Below, in pieces: positions 27,557-36,239 of a stretch of DNA of 64,000 bases. The position numbers were made by a program, and so were the translations under genes. Below the pieces are notes generated by a model. The model did no database searches, was not told where the DNA came from, and worked only from the letters and a program-made list of their open reading frames with translations. Source of the DNA: Methylovorus glucosotrophus (GTDB taxonomy: Bacteria; Pseudomonadota; Gammaproteobacteria; Burkholderiales; Methylophilaceae); the NCBI RefSeq assembly GCF_009858335.1, contig NZ_VMSE01000002.1:186001-250000 (forward strand), written 5' to 3'. Numbering within the stretch: the stretch's first letter is position 1; each line of letters starts with the position of its first letter.

Positions 27557-27679
27557 ATGCTGAAAGTACTGTTTGGATCCTGGGTTGGAATTGCTTCCAT
27601 CATGACGATAGTGCTGACGATCGTGGTAGTTAGCTATTGGGTAGGGTATTGCGTGGTCAATGCGAACCGCGCCAAATAA
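27557..27679 (+). CDS. Small single-pass membrane protein, DUF3149-like
   Basis: A 40-residue protein read as ATG...TAA with AAAAGGAG (27543-27550) placed 6 bp before the start, which is strong support for translation. The sequence starts MLKVLFGSWVGIASIMTIVL and continues with one hydrophobic helix of about 25 residues, ending in a short basic tail (NANRAK). The pattern LFGSxVGxxSxxTIV resembles the DUF3149 family of short betaproteobacterial membrane proteins; that assignment is from memory of the family. Function unknown. A cysteine sits at residue 32. Confidence 0.7.
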   Translation: MLKVLFGSWVGIASIMTIVLTIVVVSYWVGYCVVNANRAK

Positions 27680-27691
27680 GGCGCGGATATT

Positions 27692-27710
27692 CCCGGGCTT
27701 GTTGCCCGGG
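27692..27710. terminator. GC-rich hairpin between convergent genes
   Basis: CCCGGGC-TTGTT-GCCCGGG, a 7-bp all-GC stem between the 40-codon gene and the end of the htrA-type gene. There is no T-run on either strand, so it may block or mark transcript ends rather than act as a classical terminator. Confidence 0.45.
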
Positions 27711-27712
27711 AC

Positions 27713-28867
27713 TTACTCGGTAGGAACGACAGTTGGACGCGGGCGCTTGCCAATAAGAACGGGCACGGAAAATTCTTTCTGGTCGCGCGAGATTTTCAGT
27801 ATGGCTTTTTTGTTTGGCTTCAAGCTGGAGATCAGGTTCAGCATGCTGGAACTGTCCTGAACCTGACGCCCATCAATCTCCAGAAGAATATCTCCGGGTC
27901 TCAAGCCGGCTCGCTCGGCAGGGCTGTCGCGCAATATGCCGGCAATCAGTGAGCCACGCACCTCTTTCAGGCGGAAAGACTCCGCCAGTTCTGGTGTGAT
28001 GTCTTGAGCCTCAATGCCAATCCAGCCACGCGTTACACTGCCTTGACGAATGATCTGTTCCATAACCTGTTTGGCGAGGCTGACAGGAATGGCAAAACCA
28101 ATCCCCATTGACCCGCCACTGCGGGAGTAGATGGCGCTGTTGACACCAACCAGATTGCCATCTGTGTCTATCAATGCCCCCCCGGAGTTGCCCGGGTTAA
28201 TCGGCGCATCGGTCTGAATGAAGTTCTCAAAAGTATTAATGCCCAGGTGGCTGCGCCCAACCGCGCTAATAATGCCTTGCGTCACGGTTTGCCCGACGCC
28301 AAAAGGATTGCCAATCGCCAGCACCACATCGCCAACATTAATCTGATCCGCTTTGGCAAACGTAATCGCGGGCAGATTCTTTACGTCTACTTTAAGTACG
28401 GCCAAATCCGTCTCGGGGTCTGTGCCAACGACGCGTGCCGATACTGTTCTGCCATCAGCCAGTGCGACTTCGATTTCATCAGCAGATTCAATGACGTGGT
28501 GATTGGTCAGGATCAGCCCCTGGGTGCTGACGATAACACCAGACCCCAGGCTGTTCTCACGTTGTGGTTGCTCATCCTGCTGATCACCAAAAAAATGACG
28601 GAAAAGCGGATCATCCATGAAAGGTTGAGATGGATTTGCCTCAGCCTTTTTGCTGGTAAAGATGTTAACAACGGAAGGCATGGCCTTCTTTGCGGCAACA
28701 CTGTAAGACCCGGGCGGTATGGATGAGGCTGGGGTGGCAGGTGCTTCATTGACAACCAGCGGTTTGGCGCTGTGAGTGAGCAAATCTGGATAAAATTGTT
28801 GAGCGACAAAAATGACAGCGAGACTGATGGTGACAGTCTGTGCAAAAATGAGCCAAAGTTTGCGCAT
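27713..28867 (-). CDS. Periplasmic trypsin-like serine protease, DegS/AlgW (HtrA) type
   Basis: A 384-residue HtrA protease anchored by an N-terminal hydrophobic segment (about residues 4-23). Catalytic triad H124 (NHHV), D154 (DPETDLAVL) and S228 (GNSGGAL). Only one PDZ domain follows (about 275-370), as in DegS and AlgW, which cut anti-sigma factor RseA/MucA in response to misfolded outer-membrane proteins; DegP-type enzymes have two. The acidic, proline-rich linker at 75-105 is poorly conserved. Divergent from the NIF3 gene, 37 bp apart. No rseA or rpoE is in the window, so a sigma-E role is inference. Confidence 0.88.
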   Translation of the reverse strand: MRKLWLIFAQTVTISLAVIFVAQQFYPDLLTHSAKPLVVNEAPATPASSIPPGSYSVAAKKAMPSVVNIFTSKKAEANPSQPFMDDPLFRHFFGDQQDEQPQRENSLGSGVIVSTQGLILTNHHVIESADEIEVALADGRTVSARVVGTDPETDLAVLKVDVKNLPAITFAKADQINVGDVVLAIGNPFGVGQTVTQGIISAVGRSHLGINTFENFIQTDAPINPGNSGGALIDTDGNLVGVNSAIYSRSGGSMGIGFAIPVSLAKQVMEQIIRQGSVTRGWIGIEAQDITPELAESFRLKEVRGSLIAGILRDSPAERAGLRPGDILLEIDGRQVQDSSSMLNLISSLKPNKKAILKISRDQKEFSVPVLIGKRPRPTVVPTE

Positions 28868-28904
28868 GATCTAAATGAGTTTTTCCGAAAATGGATGCAG
28901 AAAA

Positions 28905-29651
28905 ATGAAATTGAATGAGTTGTTAGATTATACCGGACAAATTCTTCAGGTAGCGCGGTTCAAGGATTATTGCCCAAATGGGCTGCAAGTGGAGGGGCGC
29001 TCTGAAGTCGCGCGCTTGGTGACAGGTGTGACGGCATCGCTTTCGCTGCTGGAGGCGGCCAGAGAGCAGGGGGCCGATCTGGTGATGGTGCATCACGGAT
29101 ATTTCTGGCGCAACGAAGATGCGCGAATCGTGGGAATAAAGCAAAAACGTATCAAGCTCCTGTTGGAAAGCGGGATGTCATTGGCAGCCTATCATCTTCC
29201 TCTGGACGCCCATCAGGAATTGGGAAACAACGCACAACTGGCGAGACAATTGGGATTTGTTGTCGATGGCTGGACCGGGGAGCAGGACCTGATTGCCTAC
29301 GGCAGAACTGCGGTTGAGATGACGGGCAGCATGTTGCGGCAGCATATATCCCGCATATTGGATCGCGAGGCGATATTGTTAGGACCTGGCGAGAAACCGA
29401 TTCGCAAGGTGGCGTGGTGTACAGGCAGTGCGCAAGGTTATATGGAACAAGCCATTGCATTGGGAGTAGACGCGTATATCAGTGGGGAGGTGTCGGAGCA
29501 AAACTTGCATCTCGCTAATGAGGCCGGGGTAGTTTATATTGGGGCGGGACATCACGCGACGGAGCGTTATGGCATTCAGGCCTTGGGCGCACATCTCCAA
29601 AATCGATTCAATCTGGAGCATCACTACATCGAAATCAATAACCCTGTATAA
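28905..29651 (+). CDS. NIF3-family dinuclear metal-binding protein (YbgI/DUF34)
   Basis: A 248-residue member of the NIF3 family with the short bacterial form (no inserted middle domain). Metal-ligand motifs are VHHGYFW, AYHLPLDAH and, near the C-terminus, GAGHHATERYG. The family is proposed to act as a GTP cyclohydrolase I-like or metal-insertion protein; its biochemical role is unsettled. The ATG at 28905 (MKLNELLDYTG) is chosen as the conserved start. Upstream of the bc1 genes but with its own spacing of about 95 bp. Confidence 0.88.
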   Translation: MKLNELLDYTGQILQVARFKDYCPNGLQVEGRSEVARLVTGVTASLSLLEAAREQGADLVMVHHGYFWRNEDARIVGIKQKRIKLLLESGMSLAAYHLPLDAHQELGNNAQLARQLGFVVDGWTGEQDLIAYGRTAVEMTGSMLRQHISRILDREAILLGPGEKPIRKVAWCTGSAQGYMEQAIALGVDAYISGEVSEQNLHLANEAGVVYIGAGHHATERYGIQALGAHLQNRFNLEHHYIEINNPV

Positions 29652-29665
29652 GCCGCGGTTTTAGG

Positions 29666-29694
29666 TTTAAGTTTTTCTCTGAACGCTGTAAAAT
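29666..29694 (+). promoter_or_regulatory. Candidate promoter of petABC
   Basis: TTTAAG (29666-29671), 17-bp spacer, TAAAAT (29689-29694). This would give a leader of about 45 nt before the petA start. The -35 is weak. Confidence 0.45.
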
Positions 29695-29747
29695 GGCGCG
29701 CTAATTAACTGTATTAGAGCAAGTCGCATTAAATTTAAGGGAATGTG

Positions 29748-30344
29748 ATGGCGAATCAACAAGTGGATCAGGGGAAGCGGCGCTTTTTAATCGCAGCGAC
29801 TACCGCAGTGGGAGGTGTGGCAGCCGCGGCTGTTGCAGTTCCTTTTATTACAAGTATGTTGCCAAGCGAGCGAGCAAAGGCAGCGGGTGCTCCAGTCGAG
29901 GCTGACATCAGCAAGATCGAGTCGGGCGCCATGATCACCGTCGAGTGGCGCGGTAAGCCAGTATGGTTGATCAATCGTAGCCAGGAAATGATGGCCGCAT
30001 TAACCCAGCATGATGACAAATTGTCTGATCCCAAGCTGGAAGTCACCACGCAGCAGCCTGCGTATTGCCAGAATGCTTCACGTTCGATCAAGTCGAATTT
30101 GATGGTGCTGGTGGGTATATGTACTCACCTGGGCTGTTCACCATCCCCCAAATTGCAAGCTGGCAACGAAATGGGCGCAGATTGGCCGGGCGGTTTTTTC
30201 TGTCCTTGCCATGGTTCCCGTTTTGATCTGGCGGGTCGTGTATTCAAAGGCTCTCCCGCACCTATCAATCTGGTGGTGCCTCCACACAAATACCTCAACG
30301 ACAATCTGCTGTTGATTGGTGAAGACGACAAGGGGGCCGCGTAA
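29748..30344 (+). CDS. petA: Ubiquinol-cytochrome c reductase, Rieske iron-sulfur subunit
   Basis: [2Fe-2S] protein of the cytochrome bc1 complex that takes the first electron from ubiquinol. 198 residues. The N-terminal [24 protein letters not shown] is a Tat-type uncleaved anchor. Cluster motifs are CTHLGC (C125, H127, C130) and CPCHG (C152, C154, H155). The ATG at 29748 is preferred over the overlapping GTG at 29745, since AAGGGAA lies 4-5 bp upstream. First gene of petA-petB-petC. Confidence 0.95.
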   Translation: MANQQVDQGKRRFLIAATTAVGGVAAAAVAVPFITSMLPSERAKAAGAPVEADISKIESGAMITVEWRGKPVWLINRSQEMMAALTQHDDKLSDPKLEVTTQQPAYCQNASRSIKSNLMVLVGICTHLGCSPSPKLQAGNEMGADWPGGFFCPCHGSRFDLAGRVFKGSPAPINLVVPPHKYLNDNLLLIGEDDKGAA

Positions 30345-30346
30345 TC

Positions 30347-31630
30347 ATGCAAAAATATTTAACTGGTTTGCTCGGGTGGGTGGATGACCGTTTTCCATTG
30401 ACGGCCAACTGGAAAGCCCACCTCTCAGAGTATTACGCTCCCAAGAACTTCAACTTCTGGTATTTCTTCGGTTCATTGGCACTGTTGGTACTGGTGTTGC
30501 AGATCGTTACTGGCATTTTTCTCACGATGAATTACAAGCCTGATGCAGAGCTCGCCTTTGCTTCGGTGGAGTACATCATGCGTGACGTTTCCTGGGGCTG
30601 GTTGATTCGCTACATGCACTCAACCGGGGCTTCCATGTTCTTCGTGGTGGTCTATCTGCATATGTTCCGTGGTCTGATCTACGGGTCTTATCGGAATCCT
30701 CGTGAGCTGATATGGCTGTTCGGTGTAGGGATTTTCCTTGCGCTGATGGGTGAGGCATTCTTTGGCTATCTGTTGCCATGGGGGCAGATGTCCTACTGGG
30801 GTGCTCAGGTGATTATCAATCTGTTTACCTCTATCCCGTTTGTTGGGCCAGATATTTCACTTTGGCTGCGCGGTGATTACATGGTGTCTGACGCGACCCT
30901 TAACCGGTTCTTCGCGTTCCACGTAATTGCTCTTCCTTTGGTGCTGCTGGGTTTGGTGGCTGCGCATATCATTGCTCTGCATGAAGTGGGCTCTAACAAC
31001 CCGGACGGTGTTGAAATCAAGAAACACAAAGATCCTGAAACCGGTATCCCACTGGATGGCATTCCATTCCATCCGTATTACACGGTGAAGGATATTGTCG
31101 GCGTGTCAGTTTTCCTGATCGTGTTTTCGGCCATTATCTTCTTTGCGCCGGAAATGGGCGGCTACTTCCTGGAAGCAAATAACTTCATTCCGGCTGACCC
31201 GTTAAAAACACCAGCGCACATTGCGCCCGTTTGGTATTTCACGCCTTATTACTCTATTTTGCGTGCGGTGCCGCCTATCATGAATTCGCAGTTCCCTGGC
31301 GTTGCTGCCATGGGTCTGTCTGTCGTGATTTTCGCCTTGCTGCCTTGGCTGGATCGTAGTCCCGTGAAGTCGATACGCTATCGCGGTTCTATCTACAAGG
31401 TGTGGCTGGCATTGTTTGTAGTGAGCTTTTTGATTCTGGGTTATCTGGGTACCGAGCCTTCGAATGTCTGGGGGGTGTTTGATCCTTCAACATTCTTCGT
31501 GGGCGGTGCTGACCGTGCAACGGTGGTGGCTAGAATTTTCACTGCAGTTTACTTTCTGTTCTTTATCTTGATGCCTTGGTATACCAGCATCGATAAGACC
31601 AAGCCAGTTCCAGAAAGGGTAACAGGATAA
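30347..31630 (+). CDS. petB: Ubiquinol-cytochrome c reductase, cytochrome b subunit
   Basis: Membrane core of the bc1 complex carrying hemes bL and bH and both quinone sites. 427 residues with about eight membrane helices. Heme ligand regions are MHSTGASMFFVVVYLHMFRG and FFAFHVIALP...LVAAHIIALHEVG. The Qo-site tetrapeptide is PVWY (residues 294-297), not PEWY. Begins 2 bp after petA and overlaps petC by 1 bp. Confidence 0.95.
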   Translation: MQKYLTGLLGWVDDRFPLTANWKAHLSEYYAPKNFNFWYFFGSLALLVLVLQIVTGIFLTMNYKPDAELAFASVEYIMRDVSWGWLIRYMHSTGASMFFVVVYLHMFRGLIYGSYRNPRELIWLFGVGIFLALMGEAFFGYLLPWGQMSYWGAQVIINLFTSIPFVGPDISLWLRGDYMVSDATLNRFFAFHVIALPLVLLGLVAAHIIALHEVGSNNPDGVEIKKHKDPETGIPLDGIPFHPYYTVKDIVGVSVFLIVFSAIIFFAPEMGGYFLEANNFIPADPLKTPAHIAPVWYFTPYYSILRAVPPIMNSQFPGVAAMGLSVVIFALLPWLDRSPVKSIRYRGSIYKVWLALFVVSFLILGYLGTEPSNVWGVFDPSTFFVGGADRATVVARIFTAVYFLFFILMPWYTSIDKTKPVPERVTG

Positions 31631-32364
31631 TGAAAAAGGTATTATTGTTGGTCGGCCTGTTATTGCCTGCCTTGGTGATGGCAAATGAGAGCGTGCATCT
31701 TGATCATGCGCCTATCGATCCCAATAATCAGGCTTCGCTGCAGCGTGGTGCCAGGACATTTGTAAACTACTGCCTGAGCTGTCACAGCGCTGCCTATATG
31801 CGGTATAACCGGCTTAAAGATATTGGTTTGAGCGATGCTGAAATCAAATCAAACCTGATGTTTGCTGGTGAGAAGGTGGGCGACACGATGACTGTCACCA
31901 TGCCTAAGCGGGATGCCAAATCCTGGTTTGGAGCAACACCTCCGGATCTCTCGGTGCAGGCGCGTGCATATGCAAACGGACCTGACTGGCTGTACAGCTA
32001 CTTGAGGGGCTTCTATCGTGACGATACTCGTCCGACAGGCTGGAACAATACTGTCTATGACAAAGTGGCTATGCCGCACGTGCTATGGCAGTTGCAAGGT
32101 GAGCAAACCCTCAAGGTTCAGAAAACAGTGGATGAGCACGGTCATGAGGTCGAGAAGCATACGCTGGTGCTGACCAAGCCAGGCGTGCTTGAGCCTGCTC
32201 AGTATGACGCGATGGTCGCTGACCTGGTGAATTACCTAGTATTCATGAGCGAGCCTGCTAAAGGTCTGCGCCTGCAATTGGGATTAATCGTGATCCTGTT
32301 CCTTGGTTTGCTTTTCATCGTCGCGTACTATCTGAAAAAAGAATTCTGGAAAGATATACACTAA
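31630..32364 (+). CDS. petC: Ubiquinol-cytochrome c reductase, cytochrome c1 subunit
   Basis: Passes electrons from the Rieske protein to soluble cytochromes such as the cytochrome c4 encoded here. 244 residues: signal peptide (about 1-19), heme motif CLSCH (48-52), a c1-type region AKSWFGATPPDLS, and a C-terminal membrane anchor (about 215-235). Its heme is expected to be attached by ResB/CcsB. The operon ends in a strong terminator 14 bp later. Confidence 0.94.
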   Translation: MKKVLLLVGLLLPALVMANESVHLDHAPIDPNNQASLQRGARTFVNYCLSCHSAAYMRYNRLKDIGLSDAEIKSNLMFAGEKVGDTMTVTMPKRDAKSWFGATPPDLSVQARAYANGPDWLYSYLRGFYRDDTRPTGWNNTVYDKVAMPHVLWQLQGEQTLKVQKTVDEHGHEVEKHTLVLTKPGVLEPAQYDAMVADLVNYLVFMSEPAKGLRLQLGLIVILFLGLLFIVAYYLKKEFWKDIH

Positions 32365-32377
32365 CGTTCTATTCAAG

Positions 32378-32411
32378 GCGGGATTGCCTTTGCGGGCAAT
32401 CCCGCTTTTTT
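32378..32411 (+). terminator. Intrinsic terminator after petC
   Basis: Perfect 11-bp stem GCGGGATTGCC/GGCAATCCCGC (32378-32388 with 32395-32405), 6-nt loop, followed by six T. Separates petABC from sspAB. Confidence 0.93.
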
Positions 32412-32432
32412 GTTTTGTAAGGAAACAACATC

Positions 32433-33032
32433 ATGATGACCTTGTATTCTGGAACTACTGATCCATACAGCCACCGCTGCCGCATTGTGCTATTTGAAAA
32501 AGGCATGGATTTCCAAGTGATCGACGTGGATCTTGCCAACAAGCCAGAAGATCTGGCCGTAATCAATCCGCACAATGAAGTCCCTGTCCTCGTTGAACGT
32601 GATTTGGTGCTGCAGCAAGCAAACATCATCAATGAATATATCGACGAGCGTTTTCCTCATCCTCAGCTTATGCCCGCTGATCCTGTCATGCGAGCGCGTG
32701 CCAGATTGTTTCTTCACAACTTTGAAGAGCAGTTGTTCAGTCATATCAAAGATATTGAGTCTGGCAATCAGAAGCTGGCTGATAAGGCGCGCTTGATTAT
32801 TCGAGACAATCTGACGCAGATCGTGCCTTTGTTTAGCCGCCAGGAATATATTCTGGGCGACGAATTTTCCATGCTGGATGTGGCCATTGCACCGCTCTTA
32901 TGGCGTCTTGGGCATTATGGAATTGAGCTGCCCAAGCAAGCTGCACCTTTACTTAAGTACGCAGAACGTATATTCTCTCGCCCGGCTTACATCGAGGCGA
33001 TGACCCCTTCCGAAAAAGCAATGCGGAAGTAA
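32433..33032 (+). CDS. sspA: Stringent starvation protein A (GST-fold, RNA polymerase-associated)
   Basis: RNA polymerase-binding protein with a glutathione-S-transferase fold. 199 residues: thioredoxin-like N-domain (about 1-80, with the cis-Pro in EVPVLVERD) and a helical C-domain. In enterics SspA modulates transcription during starvation and acid stress. The first of two adjacent ATGs is used (AAGGA lies 9 bp upstream). sspB follows after 4 bp, the usual pair after petABC. Confidence 0.9.
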   Translation: MMTLYSGTTDPYSHRCRIVLFEKGMDFQVIDVDLANKPEDLAVINPHNEVPVLVERDLVLQQANIINEYIDERFPHPQLMPADPVMRARARLFLHNFEEQLFSHIKDIESGNQKLADKARLIIRDNLTQIVPLFSRQEYILGDEFSMLDVAIAPLLWRLGHYGIELPKQAAPLLKYAERIFSRPAYIEAMTPSEKAMRK

Positions 33033-33036
33033 GGTC

Positions 33037-33456
33037 ATGGAAAATGTTTCATCCACTAAGCCCTACCTGATACGCGCCGTGCATGAGTGGTGCGTGGACA
33101 ATGGATTTACGCCACATTTGCTGGTGGCGGTGGATGAAAATACCCGAGTGCCTATGGCATACGTAAAGAACGGCGAAATAGTGTTAAATATCAATTATTC
33201 AGCCACCAAGGACTTGGTGATTGATAACACTGCAATCAGTTTTTCAGCAAGATTTTCTGGTGCTTCGCAAAATATTTACGTGCCAATTGGCGCGGTTCGT
33301 GGTATCTTCGCTCGCGAAAATAGTCAGGGCATGTTTTTTGAGGCTGAGCCTGTTGAGGATAAACCTGATCAGGTAAGCCAGTCTGAAGCTGTTGGAAAGC
33401 CTCAGGCTCCTAAAGAAGTTAAAAAGCCTTCTCTGACGTTGGTTAAAAAAGATTAA
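33037..33456 (+). CDS. sspB: ClpXP adaptor protein SspB
   Basis: Delivers ssrA-tagged stalled polypeptides to the ClpXP protease. 139 residues: substrate-binding domain (about 1-110) followed by an acidic linker and a C-terminal ClpX-docking tail ending APKEVKKPSLTLVKKD, which matches the conserved XB motif pattern (hydrophobic-x-hydrophobic-V-K). Just 11 bp before the first tRNA gene. Confidence 0.9.
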   Translation: MENVSSTKPYLIRAVHEWCVDNGFTPHLLVAVDENTRVPMAYVKNGEIVLNINYSATKDLVIDNTAISFSARFSGASQNIYVPIGAVRGIFARENSQGMFFEAEPVEDKPDQVSQSEAVGKPQAPKEVKKPSLTLVKKD

Positions 33457-33467
33457 ATAAGTTTTAC

Positions 33468-33543
33468 GCCGGATTAGCTCAGTTGGCAGAGCAGCGCACT
33501 TGTAATGCGAAGGTCGTCAGTTCGATTCCGACATCCGGCACCA
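33468..33543 (+). tRNA. tRNA-Thr (anticodon TGT)
   Basis: 76 nt with a full cloverleaf: acceptor GCCGGAT/ATCCGGC, anticodon TGT at 33501-33503, T-arm GTTCGATTC, and encoded CCA. Corresponds in place to thrU of the E. coli thrU-tyrU-glyT-thrT-tufB cluster. Confidence 0.97.
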
Positions 33544-33562
33544 GTTACCGCCCAGTTAGGGT

Positions 33563-33591
33563 TTGACAGTACGTGAAATTGTCAGCATAAT
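33563..33591 (+). promoter_or_regulatory. Strong sigma-70 promoter between tRNA-Thr and tRNA-Tyr
   Basis: Perfect TTGACA (33563-33568), a 17-bp spacer and CATAAT (33586-33591). The bases that follow, CTCGGG, form a GC-rich discriminator as in stringently controlled stable-RNA promoters. It would transcribe tRNA-Tyr, tRNA-Gly, tRNA-Thr and the first tuf gene. Confidence 0.85.
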
Positions 33592-33605
33592 CTCGGGTTC
33601 GGTTT

Positions 33606-33692
<87 letters not shown>

Positions 33693-33730
33693 TTTAAAGT
33701 TGGAGCCAGCGTTGATAACTGGCGAGGCGC

Positions 33731-33806
33731 GCGGGTGTAGCTCAGTTGGTAGAGCACTTGCCTTCCAAGCAAGATGTCGCGAGTTCGAACCTCGTCGCCC
33801 GCTCCA
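33731..33806 (+). tRNA. tRNA-Gly (anticodon TCC)
   Basis: 76 nt: acceptor GCGGGTG pairing with the CGCCCGC 3' arm, anticodon TCC at 33764-33766, T-arm GTTCGAAC, discriminator T and encoded CCA. Confidence 0.97.
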
Positions 33807-33830
33807 GTTTAAGTAAGAATTTAGTAAAGC

Positions 33831-33905
<75 letters not shown>

Positions 33906-33929
33906 CTTCATTAACTTGATAAAGTCGGT

Positions 33930-35135
33930 TAAAGGAAACGGTAATGGCAAAAGGTAAATTTGAGCGGACGAAGCCGCACGTCAACGTAGGCACGATTGGT
34001 CACGTTGACCATGGTAAGACGACGCTGACAGCGGCGATCACGACAATTCTGTCGAAGAAGTTTGGTGGTGAAGCCAAGGCATACGACCAGATCGATGCGG
34101 CGCCAGAAGAAAAGGCACGTGGTATTACCATCAACACAGCGCACGTTGAATACGAAACTGCAACTCGCCACTACGCTCACGTAGACTGCCCAGGCCACGC
34201 CGACTATGTTAAGAACATGATTACCGGCGCTGCGCAGATGGACGGCGCGATTCTGGTCTGTTCCGCCGCTGACGGCCCGATGCCACAAACCCGTGAGCAC
34301 ATCCTGTTGGCACGTCAGGTTGGCGTACCTTACATCGTCGTGTTCATGAACAAGGCCGACATGGTGGATGACGCCGAGCTGCTCGAGCTGGTTGAAATGG
34401 AAATCCGCGAACTGCTCTCCAAGTACGACTTCCCAGGCGATGATATCCCTGTGATCAAGGGTTCCGCCCTGAAGGCACTGGAAGGCGACCAATCCGAAAT
34501 CGGCGAACCTGCCATCTTCCGTTTGGCAGATGCGTTGGACAGCTACATCCCAACTCCAGAGCGTGCAGTTGACGGCACCTTCCTGATGCCAGTAGAAGAC
34601 GTATTCTCCATCTCTGGTCGCGGTACTGTCGTTACTGGCCGTATCGAGCGTGGTATTGTGAAGGTTGGTGATGAAATCGAAATCGTAGGTATCAAGCCAA
34701 CCCTGAAGACCACCTGCACCGGCGTAGAAATGTTCCGCAAGTTGCTGGACCAAGGTCAAGCAGGCGACAACGTTGGCGTACTGCTGCGTGGTACCAAGCG
34801 TGAAGAAGTTGAGCGTGGTCAAGTATTGGCCAAGACTGGTTCGATCAAGCCACACACCAAGTTCAGCGCAGAAATCTACGTGCTGGGCAAGGACGAAGGC
34901 GGCCGTCACACCCCATTCTTCAATGGCTACCGTCCACAGTTCTACTTCCGTACCACTGACGTAACTGGTGCAGTAGAACTGCCAGCAGGTACCGAAATGG
35001 TAATGCCAGGCGACAACGTATCCATCACCGTGGCACTGATTGCCCCGATCGCGATGGAAGACGGTCTGCGCTTTGCGATTCGTGAAGGTGGCCGTACCGT
35101 TGGTGCCGGCGTCGTCGCGAAAATTATTGAGTAAT
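33930..35135 (+). repeat. Direct repeat copy 1: tuf gene plus its ribosome-binding site
   Basis: A 1206-bp block matching 50318-51523 at every place compared. Identity begins in the T just before AAAGGAAACGGTA, 14 bp upstream of the ATG, and ends one base after the stop. Flanks on both sides differ completely. The encoded proteins are identical over 396 residues. Confidence 0.9.
33944..35134 (+). CDS. tuf: Elongation factor Tu, first copy
   Basis: Delivers aminoacyl-tRNA to the ribosomal A site with GTP hydrolysis. 396 residues: G1 GHVDHGKTT (about 19-27), the switch region with RGITI, G3 DCPGH, G4 NKAD, then two beta-barrel domains. This copy is co-transcribed with three tRNA genes, as tufB is in E. 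coli. AAAGGA is 6-7 bp before the ATG. Confidence 0.97.
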   Translation: MAKGKFERTKPHVNVGTIGHVDHGKTTLTAAITTILSKKFGGEAKAYDQIDAAPEEKARGITINTAHVEYETATRHYAHVDCPGHADYVKNMITGAAQMDGAILVCSAADGPMPQTREHILLARQVGVPYIVVFMNKADMVDDAELLELVEMEIRELLSKYDFPGDDIPVIKGSALKALEGDQSEIGEPAIFRLADALDSYIPTPERAVDGTFLMPVEDVFSISGRGTVVTGRIERGIVKVGDEIEIVGIKPTLKTTCTGVEMFRKLLDQGQAGDNVGVLLRGTKREEVERGQVLAKTGSIKPHTKFSAEIYVLGKDEGGRHTPFFNGYRPQFYFRTTDVTGAVELPAGTEMVMPGDNVSITVALIAPIAMEDGLRFAIREGGRTVGAGVVAKIIE

Positions 35136-35152
35136 CGTTTCTGATCTGACTG

Positions 35153-35181
35153 GGGCTGCGCGATGTTCATCGTTGCAGCCC
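35153..35181 (+). terminator. Hairpin after the first tuf gene
   Basis: GGGCTGC (35153-35159) pairs with GCAGCCC (35175-35181), and CGAT with ATCG inside. No T-run follows, so termination is likely partial, or it is a processing hairpin ahead of tRNA-Trp. Confidence 0.5.
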
Positions 35182-35202
35182 TTGTGCGTTCTCCAGAGTT
35201 TT

Positions 35203-35278
35203 AGGCCAGTAGCTCAATTGGCAGAGTATCGGTCTCCAAAACCGAGGGTTGGGGGTTCGAGACCCTCCTGGCCTGCCA
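35203..35278 (+). tRNA. tRNA-Trp (anticodon CCA)
   Basis: 76 nt: acceptor AGGCCAG/CTGGCCT, anticodon CCA at 35236-35238, T-arm GTTCGAGAC, encoded terminal CCA. Sits between tuf and secE, as in many proteobacteria. Confidence 0.97.
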
Positions 35279-35303
35279 TTACAACATTAAGTGCGCAACA
35301 TAT

Positions 35304-35651
35304 ATGATTGATAAAATTAAGCTTGTGCTTGCTTTGATACTTGTCGCTGCAGGCGTGGCAGGCTTTTATTTGCTGTCTGAGCATGCGCTGGTTGTGCGAA
35401 TCCTGGCTGTGTTGGCCGGGATTATTGCTGCTGTCGTTGTTTTCTGGTCCACGCCTTTGGGGCGTGAGGCTTTTGCGTTTGTGCAAGATTCAGCTGCTGA
35501 AGCACGTCGCGTCGTTTGGCCAACGCGTAAAGAGACAATACAGACTACCGTTGCAGTCTTCGTGCTGGTAATGGTGATGGCGGTCTTTCTATGGCTGGTT
35601 GACATTGGCTTTTTGTGGGGTGTGAAAATGCTGATGGGAAGGGGCGCCTAA
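35304..35651 (+). CDS. secE: Preprotein translocase subunit SecE
   Basis: Clamp subunit of the SecYEG channel. 115 residues, three membrane segments as in proteobacterial SecE (about 6-24, 31-51, 84-108), and the conserved amphipathic region [17 protein letters not shown]. One base before nusG, so the two genes are co-transcribed. Confidence 0.94.
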   Translation: MIDKIKLVLALILVAAGVAGFYLLSEHALVVRILAVLAGIIAAVVVFWSTPLGREAFAFVQDSAAEARRVVWPTRKETIQTTVAVFVLVMVMAVFLWLVDIGFLWGVKMLMGRGA

Positions 35652-35652
35652 G

Positions 35653-36189
35653 ATGAGTATGCGATGGTATGCAGTGCAAGCCTTTTCTGGCTTTGAAAAA
35701 TCCGTTCAGCGTGGTCTGGAAGAGCGTATTGCTCGTTCAGATTTGCAGGATATGTTTGGTCAGATTCTCGTCCCTGTTGAAGAAGTGATTGAGATGAAAA
35801 ATGGCCAGAAGGCCATTAGTGAGCGCAAGCTTTACCCTGGGTATGTGTTGGTTCAAATGCAGATGAACGACGATACCTGGCATTTGGTTAAGAGCACTCC
35901 GCGAGTGACAGCGTTTATCGGTGGTACCGCTCTCAAGCCCACTCCCATTAAGGATAAGGAAGTTGAGATTATCCTTCAGCGTATGGATGAGAGTAAGAGT
36001 AACCCCACCCAGAAGCTTACCTTCGAAAAAGGTGAGTCAGTACGAGTTATTGACGGACCCTTTAAAGATTTTTCTGGCAATGTTGAAGACATTAACTACG
36101 AAAAGAGCAAGTTGCGTGTCTCTGTCGTAATCTTCGGACGTGCCACCCCAGTAGAGCTTGATTTCGATCAGGTGGAAAAAGAAGTTTAA
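35653..36189 (+). CDS. nusG: Transcription antitermination factor NusG
   Basis: Binds RNA polymerase to suppress pausing and links it to Rho or ribosomes. 178 residues: NGN domain beginning [20 protein letters not shown], and a C-terminal KOW domain with [21 protein letters not shown]. Followed by two hairpins before rplK. Confidence 0.96.
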   Translation: MSMRWYAVQAFSGFEKSVQRGLEERIARSDLQDMFGQILVPVEEVIEMKNGQKAISERKLYPGYVLVQMQMNDDTWHLVKSTPRVTAFIGGTALKPTPIKDKEVEIILQRMDESKSNPTQKLTFEKGESVRVIDGPFKDFSGNVEDINYEKSKLRVSVVIFGRATPVELDFDQVEKEV

Positions 36190-36194
36190 GATTT

Positions 36195-36239
36195 CAGGCT
36201 TGCCTTTGGCAGGCCTGTTTGCGTCTTTAAAAATGACGC
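36195..36239 (+). promoter_or_regulatory. Tandem hairpins between nusG and rplK
   Basis: First stem CAGGCTTGCC/GGCAGGCCTG (36195-36204 with 36208-36217, one G-U pair, loop TTT) followed by TTT. Second stem GCGTC/GACGC (36221-36225 with 36235-36239). A weak terminator or the 5' leader controlling rplK-rplA. The rest of this 127-bp gap shows no clear promoter. Confidence 0.45.

Noticed and set aside
33929..35170. 413-codon open frame antisense to the first tuf gene (and its twin antisense to the second)
   Set aside because: Caused by the strong codon bias of tuf, which removes stops on the opposite strand. The product has no recognisable domain and no ribosome-binding site.
35153..35181. A full intrinsic terminator after the first tuf gene
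   Set aside because: The stem is good but there is no T-run, so complete termination is unlikely; kept only as a weak feature.
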